A stretch of DNA of 64,000 nucleotides, from positions 9,995,451 to 10,059,450 of the forward strand of contig NC_084728.1 of the NCBI RefSeq assembly GCF_033807575.1, read 5' to 3'. Below, one piece after another: positions 1 through 11,800 of the stretch (position 1 is the first letter of the stretch; every line of letters starts with the position of its first letter). The translations under genes and the position numbers were made by a program. Below the pieces are notes generated by a model. That model saw nothing but the letters and a program-made list of their open reading frames with translations. It had not been told where the DNA came from and made no database searches. This DNA comes from Cydia pomonella. Lineage: Eukaryota; Arthropoda; Insecta; Lepidoptera; Tortricidae.

Positions 1-1249
1 AGTAGACGGAGGATGGAGAAGCGGTTCTCTGTACAATCGTAGTCCCGATTTTCCTCTCAACGAAATATTAAAGCTACCTATATTCCAGTGTGAAATATTA
101 TCATAAACATCAAATTTCTATGAATTTTTACTCTCACACTTTTTCTGTTCTGTCAAAGGTGGTGCAGATGCAGAATAAACATAGACTTTATTTTTTTTGT
201 CTTTCAAAAATAGAAAAGAAAATGGTACCATTCGATTTCTTACATTTTATTGAAAAATAAATTGTATGACAACTATACACATAAACGCAATATTTCAAGG
301 TCAAAATGGCAATTTCCTTGATCTCCCATACATTTAGGACAGACTTTTATGATGTGACGTCACATCACCTTGTCATTTTGTTAGAGGCGTTTCAATCGTC
401 GAGTGCGAGCGTCAGACTTTAACTCTCATTTCTGATCTTTGTGTTGCTTATATGCCATGAGTCCTATATAGACATTTGATCCTCAGGAAAATCAAGATCG
501 TTTGACATTATTTACAAAAAACAGTCAAGTAGCCAATTGATCCCCCAATTAAGGTCAACCATAGCATGCATTATTTAGATTCAGAATAAGAGCTTAAAAT
601 AAATTTGAATAAGTACGAATGATACTAATTAACAAAATACTAATACTAACAATAAAATTTCCACACAAAAGTGACTAAGTTAGCCGAGCTAGCTGAGGTT
701 GTCAGTAGATAATAATTTGTTTTGAAATGAGGCTTCACTGTCGCGAAACACATCCAATGAATGGACATTATTAGCATGCAGGCACAAAGTAAATAGCGGC
801 GGCGCGCGCTGGAGCAGAGAGTACAAAGTGCCATTTTCGCCGCACGCACACAGACGTGACATTTATGCACACAGACGTTACATTTACAGGCGTTCTCGGG
901 CACTCTCGGGCAGAGCTTAGTCGGGCTGTGCGCGCGTTGCTCAACTTGCTCACTTGACGTCCCCGCCGCTACGTAGGTACCTACTGTCATGTATGTCAAA
1001 ATGCAAACATCTCTAAGGAATGTAAACATGATGTATAAACGAATCGATGTATGTATGTCTGTAAACTTATATTACCTACTCCTTTTTAAAATTCGAAATT
1101 AATACAGAAGCAACCCTAGTGCGTCGGGCAAGTTTAGGTATGTATTTTCAAGAACGGCGGGAACGGACCTTCTGTTTATTTTTTATTTTGCGAGCCAGGC
1201 GACCCTGATTCGTTGATTATTATGTGGTCCTGACCTGTCCCATTTTTAC
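1..1249. other. Intergenic DNA, no gene recognised
   Basis: AT-rich sequence without convincing coding potential. It contains a 16 bp perfect palindrome at 351-366 built around the CRE-like octamer TGACGTCA, and a GC-rich patch at about 790-970. The open frames over that patch look like chance frames: there is no recognisable domain, splice context or repeat structure. Confidence 0.5.
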
Positions 1250-1872
1250 AAAAAAAACCGGCCAAGGGCATGTCGGGCCACGCTCAGTGTAGGGTTCCGT
1301 AGTTACTCTTCCATCACAATAAGCTAAACTGGAGCTTAAAGTATAGTAAATTGTTAACCAAGGGATGAAACTGTACCTTTCACCCGAGTTAAACAAATAG
1401 GCAAATTTGCATAATCAGTACCTAATTAAAGTAAGTCTTTTTACTATGAAGGGAAAACTTTTTGCGATAACTCAAAAATAGCTAAACTGATCATGTCCGC
1501 TATAGTTTTCATTTAATGTCTTTCTTAAGCTCTACTTCCACGATTTTTTTCATATTTTTTGGAACTATGGTTCAAAAGTTAGAGGGGGGGACACAATTTT
1601 TTTTTCTTTCGGAGCGATTATCTCCGAATATATTCACTTTATCAAAAAATGTTTCTTGAAAACCCCTATTAGTTTTGAAAGACCTTTCCAACGATACCCC
1701 ACACTCTAGGTTTGAAGCGACAAAAAAATTCACCCCCACTTTACGTGTAGGGGAGGTACCCTAAAAAAATTTTTTTTTAGATTTTATTGTACTACTTTGT
1801 CGGCTTTATTGATTTATATATCCATGCCAAATTTCAGCTTTATAGCACTAACGACCACGGAGCAAAGCCTCG

Positions 1873-1903
<31 letters not shown>

Positions 1904-1960
1904 GGACGGACGGACATGGCGAAACTATAAGGGTTCCTAGTTGACTACGGAACCCTAAAA
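1250..1960 (+). repeat. Dispersed lepidopteran repeat (GGCCAAG...CGGAACCCTAAAA family)
   Basis: Opens with a GGCCAAG-type head, then TAGGGTTCCGTAGTTAC, and closes with GACTACGGAACCCTAAAAA, the head and tail of a repeat seen again at 15119-15678 and 32413-33470. Near the end is a GACA/GGAC tetranucleotide run at about 1871-1917. No coding frame is seen in it. Confidence 0.7.
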
Positions 1961-2457
1961 AGTGATTTTAAAGTGAATGTAAATCCATAACCCAAAAATT
2001 TACAAAAATAACTAGCTATAATTCTAACAAAATAATATGACGTTCTACGGAAAAGGTACCTCATTTGGAGCGTCGTTAATAACAGCGTAAGCGCCGACCG
2101 CCATAAGGTACCTTTACCCGTGTTACGTCATTTAAAATAATAAGATACTAAGCAGGCAATATACAATAAACACAACACTGATCTAACATTTAAAAGCCTT
2201 TTGAACATATATTAAATCATATTTATAACCGGGTCCATTGCGAATTTATATTCTCGCTTTTATTTGCCATTTTTATCCTCGAGTTCTACCCCAAACTTTA
2301 TCATAGATTTTTCGTCGGGTACTAACACAAATCTCTGTTTTAACATTTTGCTGGGACATCATTAGACAACGACAAGTGAAACCTACGTCGAAACGTCGGT
2401 AAAGGTAACCAAATAAATCGCAATACACTCGGTTAAGAATATGATTCAGTATAAACA
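1961..2457. other. 3' flank of Amt, probable 3' UTR region
   Basis: Lies directly downstream of the Amt stop codon on the minus strand. A minus-strand AATAAA (plus-strand TTTATT) sits near 2259-2264, about 195 bp past the stop, and is a plausible polyadenylation signal. The stretch around 2370-2440 (CCTACGTCGAAACGTCGGT followed by AATAAA on the plus strand) resembles a LINE 3' end. Confidence 0.4.
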
Positions 2458-2838
2458 TTAATCTATCCAAGTCATATTAGCCCTTTTCACATCCTCGTTA
2501 TAATTATCTTCATTAAGCCTATGTCTAAACCTGTCTTCGTTCGCATTCATTTCTCCTAAACTTTCCAACTCTGTCACAGATAGTTCTTTGAACTTTTTCC
2601 CTTTCAATTCTTCTGGAACAACCTTAGAAATCTTTTCTCTATTTTTAAAAGCAGTACCATTTAGTTCATCGGCCATAGAATCGATAGCTATATGTAGTTC
2701 ATTTTCGGGGTCTCCATTTCGTCGGTTTAGAAAACCTTCGTTTTTGATTTTGGATTTCGGTTGTTCATCTTCTTCAAACGCTTTGTTTTTGAATATCTGC
2801 AGTCCGCTGAATCTGTTTTTCTTCTTTTGTAACTGAGC
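2458..2838 (-). CDS. Amt: Amt exon 12 (C-terminal tail and stop)
   Basis: Encodes residues 489-614 and the stop. The acceptor is GTTAACAG before GCTCAG, phase 0. The product is hydrophilic and rich in Lys, Glu and Asn, with no membrane segment: a cytoplasmic tail following the last helix. Such tails are poorly conserved in Amt proteins. The frame is open to a TGA/TAA-type stop ending at 2458, just after the residues MTWID. Confidence 0.88.
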   Translation of the reverse strand, partial: AQLQKKKNRFSGLQIFKNKAFEEDEQPKSKIKNEGFLNRRNGDPENELHIAIDSMADELNGTAFKNREKISKVVPEELKGKKFKELSVTELESLGEMNANEDRFRHRLNEDNYNEDVKRANMTWID

Positions 2839-5800
2839 CTGTTAACATAAAAATACGGACAATAATAAATAAAATAAAATAAATATTGTAGGGAAATTCT
2901 TACAGAAATTGACTACGTCCCACGGTAACCCAAGAAGCCTTGTGTTGTGGGTACTCAGAAAGCGATTTATATAATATTCAAATACTTAAACACATAGAAA
3001 ACATCCATGACTCAGGAACAAATGTCTGTGTTCATCACACAAATAAATGCCCTTACCGGGATTCAAACCCAGGACCATCAGCTTCATAGACCTAGGCCAG
3101 ATCGGTCATCGTCGTCAAGTATAAATATTCGTTCCATGCATAACGTGGCACCGTGTGGTGTGGGACATATTGCTTATTTTGGACAGTCTAATCAAAGCTT
3201 GTATTTCGTCCACCAAATTAGCATATAGGTAATAGATAGCGCAATTGAATTAGCTAATGTAACTAAAATGGTTTTGCTGTGTTTTAATTGTACTTTCGTG
3301 CATATGACAGCGGCCAGGAAAGTTAGATTTTATGTTTTATGTATGATTTTGTTAGTTAGATTGTGTATGATTAGCAATACCTAAAAAAACTAAAACTGTT
3401 AAGTGATGCGGAAAGTTTCGATAAAATTGAAAAACTTCTCTAAAACAATTGAAAATTTTGATACCCATACAAAAATATGAGCTGTTCTCGAAATTTTTCC
3501 ATTTGGAAACATTCACGGCATATTAGTAAACGAAACTAACCTCGTAGAGTTTGTCGACGACCAGACTGTGTCCGGTGTTGACGCCGATGCCGCCAACGTC
3601 TTCGATGCTGCTGGAGCGGTGGTAGGGCCGCAAGGCGGAGACGGCGCGAGACACCCCCACCTGGAATCAGTCATTCTTTATTCAAGTAGGCCTAGAAACA
3701 AGTACTTTGACTGAATCGGCTGCATCGAAGTCATATTCCCTATGGGAGCGTAGGTTTGTATCCTACCAACTGCGCCATGTAAAATATGTATTGTAACGGA
3801 GGAATAAAGTGACTCGGTGTAAATTGTATATTGTGTTGGACCTATGTTTTCTTAAATACTACGTTATGTTTACTATTATTATTAATAACTCACGTAAGCT
3901 GGTTTCAAGACTAAACCTTAATTCATCGACCCGCATATAATTATGTATATGAGAATTTGTTTATATTCTTCAAAAATCTCACCTGGCCATGTCGGATCCT
4001 GTGCTCCGTAAGATCTGCACCTAGCAGTTCCTCATACGGGTCCATACGGATAGGCAGCACGCAATCTATGAGCCAGAGTAGCAGCATGGTCACCGTGACC
4101 CCCCAGGCTATGAGGCAGACCCCCGTGAGAGCCTGGACGCCCAGGAGGTACCATCCGCCACCTACAAAAACCATGTGTAAGTAATTTTGGACAAAAATAA
4201 CAGACTTACGAGAAAAAGTTTAAAGTTCCAGTAGGTCAATACTGGTAAGTGTGGCCGGCCTTCACATTGGAGTGATTGGGGCTTATTTACCCACTGATTA
4301 AAGTTTCCTACTTGCGTTTAGCCGTTTAGTGACCGTATGGCAGCAGCCCTGCTTACCCGAAATAACCGTAAATCATTTACGACCAAACTGCAATGACGAC
4401 CGAAACACAGTGGGAACGCGGCATGATATCCGGTTCCGTTAGTCATTGTGTGGTCTTCATAATTCCTTCGTTAGCCTCATTTACAACACAGCCTTAGCAA
4501 CACTCCTCGCCCTCGTTGAACTCTGGATACCTTACTCACCGACAGGAACACAACACTATGAGTAGGATCTAGTATTATTTGGCAGCAGTTTTCTGTAGAG
4601 GTACTTCCCCAGTTGGGCTCTGCTCTAGATCTGGAATGGCATCTGCTGTGCCTTACCACACAAAGCGAGATGACATTCACAGTGCCCATACCTCTCGTTT
4701 GGACGTAGTATAAGGACATACCCGGGTTCATGTACGGGTGCACACTACTTATCCCGGTGCTTGGTTAGTCTAATCCAGAAGTGCCGCGCGATCTTTCAAA
4801 TATTGTCTACCCAAGGAACTCACCTACATCTACACCTTAGTGCAGCTTCGTATCTTGACATTCCTTACTGGGTCTACATTCATTGTTAAATTAGCACAAT
4901 TTTTAAATGTTCGTTCTCCTTAAGTTGAAGTTTCTTGACCTACCTTTGAATAGCCCGGATCTCCCGTTCGTAGTGTCCATTGGTATCGGATTATCAGCAA
5001 AAAGGCCCACGGCCAACACCCCTGGAATTAAACATATTATTAAAAAAAAAACACAATACTAATTATAAGTATAACTTGATAACTCTAAAAATAGAAGTTA
5101 CAAAATAGTACATCAACATTATATGGTCTTCACCAGCCATTCTATTTCACAGTTCCTTTAAAAATCGAGTAGAATGTATTAGGACGTAGCCAAAATGGAG
5201 ACCATGAAACGAGAACTGAGCTCGATTATGAACCAATGGTCAAGTGTATCAAAAAGCAAGGCCTGCTACATTGACTACAGCGCGTTTCCATGCAAGGCCG
5301 AAAGCCGAGCTGCAGGGCAAGCAGATCTTGGAATTGAACCAATGGCCAAGTGCAAGGCCGAAGGCCGAGCTCTACAAAGGCCTGGAATTTTCCTGCAAGG
5401 CGCGTTCAGGCAAAGCCAATGGCCGAGATTCTGTGTAACTGCGTTCGGACAAGAACCAATGGCCATCGTTTTAAGAAGCGAGGTCGAACTCCGAGCTCTA
5501 CTGTATGTGAAAGGCTGAAGGCCCAGTACGTTCGATAATTTGACCGGGCCGGGTTACGGACAAAGGGTCCGGCGCTTCGGTTTCTAAGGAAATCATCACG
5601 TGATCACCTGTCACTGTCATAGAAAATGAAGCACCGGAAGCTTCGGTCCGGGCCCGGCTCGGTCTAACGTGAGACGTGAGTCATCCTTTGCCGTAAGAAA
5701 ACCGTGTAGAACAGTTATAGCAACCGTAATTCCAAGCAAGTGTATAATAATAAATTTACCCCAAAGCCCGCAGGCACCATGGACGCTCGACGCTCCAACT

Positions 5801-8800
5801 GGATCATCAACTCGTAGTTTGTCAAATAACGGCGCAGTAGCACAGGCTATAGCGGCACCGATTAGACCAATCAGGATCGACTCCCAGGCGCGATAGAGGA
5901 AGCAACCCGCTGGAAAATGAGGTTAAAACATAATAGTGGCTCTGTGAGCTGTAGACCTTCCGAATCTCCAGAGCTCCGCCATTTTGCAAAAAATCCAGAA
6001 AGTCTATATAATCACCGAAACTGCTCACAACATTTCACAAGAATTCATTGAGAAATGAGACCCGTATGTCGGTCCGGATGTAGAAGAACATCCGGACAGA
6101 CATACAAATACATATAATAGAATTTGTTCCCCAGCTGGAACAAAGACCTTTGATCCGCTTGGTCATTATTAATTAGGTTAAACGTTATATCGTATTGAAC
6201 GATGGATCAGGATGTTCGTTCTTCCTCCCCAAAAACGGTAATATCAAAAACGTGTAGTAACCTCGATTTTGACCCTTCAAACCTTCAAGAAAAGAGCGTA
6301 CTCCCATCTTAAAGGCCGGCAACGTACTTACAACCCCTCTGGTGTTGCAAGTGTCCGGTAATCGCTTACGCTCACTCATTCTGCTCGTGTGCCTCCTCTA
6401 TCATAAAAAAAAATGAAATTTGCTTGAAATGCAGTCAGCGGTAATGTCGTGCTGCAATAAGTTGTGGGTTTGAATTTACGTAAGCGGCAGTTATACAAGA
6501 CAAGTGCGCGGGCGCATATGAACGCGGTCAGAGAGCGAGTGTCGGGTGCCGATGCAGTGAGGGAACCGGCCCTCGAGGCGACGGCGGGTGTTGCGCGCGG
6601 CGTGCGGGACGTGTGACGTATGCGCTGCCCCTTTGTGTCCGCGCGTCTGGCCGATAGTTCAAGCGCCATAAGCGGAGCGGGTCGGGTAGCGAGTTACCGC
6701 TACAAGTAATGAAACAGTAATGCTGGTGTACTCTGAATCATAACAGAAACCTTATTATAGATACAAGATAGATTCTAAACAGTTCTTACCCGTGACGGAC
6801 ACCAAGGAACCAAGGACACTATTTATCAGCTCCATCACGTCTGCTTTCCCCTTGTTCTTAACCAGAGTGAATCTGAAACACCATTTCAATTATTTAGGTT
6901 AGCTGTAAGTACAAAACACCTATAGCAAACACCCCTATAATGGAACAGGCACCAGTAACGGGATGACATGGACAACTCCTGTAAAACTACTAATACGTAA
7001 AATAATACAAAAAGACCTGCATGTCCAAATATCATTTAAAAAGAAACGAGACATACAGAAAATTTAATTAAGAAATTGCAATAACTTAGTACTTCGGCCA
7101 CCACGTACGAGTTACGGAAAAAAAACGGTCCTCTATGAAGGTGCAAATTTATATAATACTCTTCCTTTAAGCATAAAAGATGCAAAATCAATGCCACTAT
7201 TTAAAAAACTACTTAAATCTTACGTAACTGACCAAGTACGCTCTGAGACACGCAACAAGCTTTAAGCCACATCCATCCAACCTTAATCTGTGTACAGCGT
7301 TATCTATCTTTTGCAGTGCAACAATGTCGTGAATAGTGCGGTGCGTAAACACTCATCTTCCGTGTGATTATTTTTTAAAGTCTACCCATCGAACACGTAC
7401 CTACCAACTTTTTTTTTTTTTTTTTTTGTATACTGTTATTTATAAATGGATAATTTTCTAGTACTGTAAAATAATATAGTGTAGATAATTTAAGGCGATT
7501 TTTGTAAATCTATACATAAGCATGCATACGCTCACCATATCATAGTTAAATAAGTGTTAATTTCTCATGTAAGTGAATTGTAAATATTCTTATGAGAAAA
7601 ATAAATTTCTTTAAACCGAAAACAAGTATTTACCATCAGATTTTAATCGCTGGCAAGATTTTACCATAAACAAGAGCCAAAGAGCTGCTTAAGTTCAATC
7701 TTGCATTGGTATTTGTTAGTTTTAAAATGAATGGCGTCATACATCCCCTGACCGGAGCAAAAAACCGTAGTTTTAATTGGTTAATAATATTGAAACCAAT
7801 TGCAGTAGCTTTCATTCAATGCATAAAAAACATAAAGGACGAATAGGACATTTAACTTTTAAAGCATAAAGCGGTAGAATTTTTAAAGATGTCGGTGAAA
7901 TATCAAAATACTCAATTTTTCTAAATGTCCCATGATTGGTGCCGTTAACATAAATCCTAAACGGAGCATGTAGGACAATGGATGTCACCTAGGGTGACCA
8001 GATGTCCCGTATTTTACTTGTTGTCCCGTATATTAGGCACAATAACTTCATTTTCCCGTAATTTGGCGAAACCAATAATTGTCCCGTAATTTTATGATTC
8101 AATGGCATTCAATATCAAATATCAAACGGGGCACTTTTACATGTCCATTTTTACAAACAATAAAAATTACAAAAAAACAATTACAAATATGGAATCGATG
8201 AAATAATTGAATTATTAGAGGTGTATACTGTCTCTAAATGTCAAATTACACAAAAAAAACTATGATAAAAAAATAAAACCAACAGATACTAAAATTCTTT
8301 AGAGATGTATAAGTCTCTAAGTGTCAGAGATACAATATAAAAAAAGATATTAAATTATCCTTAGAGATGTAGAGGGTCTCCAAGGCTTGAATTCTTATAT
8401 GAATAATTAAAAGACAAAAAATTAAATCAGACAAGAACCGAATGAAGTGTCTCACGTTAATGCCACTCAAAAGTAAAGTTACATACTTATAACATAACAT
8501 GTAGCCCGTGTAAGCTTAAACAGACCGGTCTCCACAAACAGCATTTGATTACTTAATGATAATAGCATTTAAATACAGGCTGTCTATTTAGTCACCTGCA
8601 ACAATTTACGGGCTGAATTTATATAGGTCATACTGAGCAATTTTTACTATGGGACCAACCCCGAAATCTCGAAAAAAATTGGCTGTTCCATAAATCTTGG
8701 CTGTCTGACTTTGCATTTTCTATGGTAGATTTTTTTTCGCGATTTCGGGATTGGTCCCATACTAAAAGTTGCTCAGTATGACCTATATATTCAGCCCGTA

Positions 8801-11800
8801 AATTATTGCAGGTGACTAAATAAACACTTTGTATAATAGTGCAATCTGAGTGCACTAGAATTCTATTGACATTAAGTCTAGAGAATACGTCTATGCTATT
8901 TGGACGTAACACATACTACAGAAACAGTATTATGTATGAATAATCCACTCTATAATATTCCGTAAACCGGGGTTACTTTGATTGGCGGGTCGTCTTTGAT
9001 ATATTAGCATGTATATCATCGTTCAGTACCCATAGTACAACCTTTGCTTACTTTGGGGCTAGGTCGATCTGTCTAGGATTGTCCCCGAATATTTGTTTTT
9101 TATTTATATAGTAACGGGTGCTAAGCTAATAATTTGATGACTGTACGTAATCTCGTATATTTTACATGTAACCTTTTCGTACCATTTAGCGTTGAAACTC
9201 TAAGTACATGGGGTCCCAGTGCGCACAAGTTTTTGGAGAAATCTTGAAACGTCTGGTTCTCGCACAACGTATCAGTATTGCGATACAACGAGGAAATGCC
9301 GCCAGCATCCTTGGTTCAATGCCTCAAGGGCCTGTTTTAGATATGAGCTAGTTATAGTAATCCTCTGCATATATCCATTATGTAACCTATACTTACATTA
9401 GGCCGAAGCAGCCCCCTCCAAATGATCCCATCATAGTCATCACTGCTGCGCGGGCAGCGTACTGCCATTTCGCGCCGCTCACCTGAAAATTATAACCAAT
9501 CAACGTCAGAAATTGAATCGAATCGAATTTCAAATAAAATGGTAGCGGATTCCAACCCGGCCAGTCCCGTAAAATGGGGTGAGTAGGGATCAAACTGACT
9601 CCATTTCATAACTTTAAAGATAAATACGAAATAGTAGGAAATCCCAGCTCACCTGCTCAGTACGGATGAGGAGGGATATCCTATTAATGTGTTGGCGTAG
9701 GCACTAGTTTTTACGAAAGCGACTGCCATCTAACCTTCCAACCCAGAGGGTAAACTAGGCCTTATTGGGATTAGTCCGGTTTCCTCACGATTTTTCCTTC
9801 ACTGAAAAGCGACTGGTAAATATCAAATGATATTTCGTACATAAGTTCCGAAAAACTCATGGGTACGAGCCGGGGTTTGAACCCGCGACCTCTGGATTGC
9901 AACTCGCTCGCACGCAGTTTCTTATATAAGCACGAAATATCATTTCATATTTACTAATTCCTTTTCAGAAAAGGAAAACATCGTGAGGAAACCTGTATAC
10001 AGCGAAGAAACTGAAAGATATGTGGTTCTTAAACAAAATTACGGCCGGAAAAGTTGTATGAAAATACATTGCCAGAGTCCCTATCATACTGAAGCGTTCG
10101 AAACATGGTGTTTCGCAGTCTAATTATCACAAACTTAATGACCATATTTCCGCAGATGTTTAAAAAGCATTTATTTACGTTTATGTACTTACTTACTCAT
10201 ATATATTAAGCACAGATTCTTTAAATTAGTTTTAAAGTTTCAAAGCAAGTTTTGGGCACTGTGAATCTCATCTCGCTTAGTGTGGTAGGGCACAGCACAG
10301 CGGATATCATTTCAGATCTAGAGCTGAGCCCAACTGGGGAAGTACCTCCACCTTACAGAAAACCGCAGCCAAATAACGCTACACTCTACTCATAGAGTTG
10401 TATTCATGCCAGTGTGTAAGGTTGCCAGAGCTCAACGAGGGTGCGGTCGGCAACGAGCATACAACACCTCTGGAGTTGCAAGCGTACATAGGCTGCGGTA
10501 ACCGCTTACCATCAGGCGGGCCGTATGCTAGTTTGCCACCGACGTAGTATTTAAAAAAAAAAAACAATTCTTTATTATAAATTATAAAACGCTGCTAATA
10601 TATTTAACTTCCTCAAACAGGTGCATCATTAATTAATTAAATACGTACAGACTCAGAAAAACACATTCGCGTGCAACAAAACTGTCATTTAAATCAAAAT
10701 GGCCGCTATTTACTGCAAATGGCCGCCAATCTACATTAGTAAATAGTACAATTTAGCTAATTGACTTCGTAAGTATCTATTATGCAAAATCCTTGACTTT
10801 GAAATGTGAGGTAAGATATATTACGGTTGTTACATGAATTGAAAACATGTTTAGGTAAATGAGGTTATTTGTTTGAAATCGTGAAGGAAAATACGTAACT
10901 CTGAGCCTAGCGATAAAATTTAATTTTGTTTTAATAGTGTAAATTGTAATAGTTATTTGTGTTACAAGGGGGCAAAGTTGTTTAACCGCTCGTGCTAATA
11001 TTGATATCCGAGCAAGCGAAAGATTCCAAAACTGAACCACGAGCGTAGCAAGTGTTTCAAGAAGTGGAATCTTGAGCGTTGCGAGGGTTCCAAGGCACGA
11101 GGGTTAAACAAGATTTAAGATTTTTGCATGCTAGTCCAACCTGTTGAGTACAAATAGCAGAATAAGCAACCAATTGTCACTTACCACCTAAGACACTTTT
11201 GTACCTACTTATCCTTTGCAAATAAATACATACATACATATATATTTATATACATATGTATGCATTATTTTATGGTTATTTTTCTATCTATGTATATTTG
11301 TATCAATGTGTATTCAAAACGTGCATTTCATTAATTTCAGTGATTGTACACTTTTGTTTGTGTTTGTCATTCATTCACCGTTACTTCTGTTTTACTCATT
11401 TCCTCAAAGGTTAACTGGAAGAGATTTGGATTTTGGATTTTAGATTTGGACTAAGTTCGCCTTTGTTGTATTTAATTTTTTCGTGTTTTTATTTCTATGT
11501 ACAATAAAGTATATACATACATACATACAAACTTTGCCTCCAAGTGAAACAGAAAAATTTTCACCATACCAACGCGAGGATAATACTCTCAAACCTCAAA
11601 AAATCCAAATGAACGTAATAAAATATAAATAACATTCAAAATCATCATTTAAAAGTAATTTCTACCAGCTAACATAAGGAAGCAACTCAAAATTTGCACC
11701 TGATTATTTTGTCCCACATGTGGAGTTGCATTTTAGCAACTTTTTCATTCGTTTTTGAACTAGCAAGAGGGCCTATAAATAAATAAATAAAATATTATTT

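Noticed and set aside
646..1029. A 127-codon minus-strand frame
   Set aside because: It covers a GC-rich patch, shows no domain and no splice partner, and a second overlapping frame is equally open. Likely chance.
5195..5518. Open frames across the GC-rich repeat
   Set aside because: Several frames on both strands are open together because of repeat periodicity; not coding evidence.
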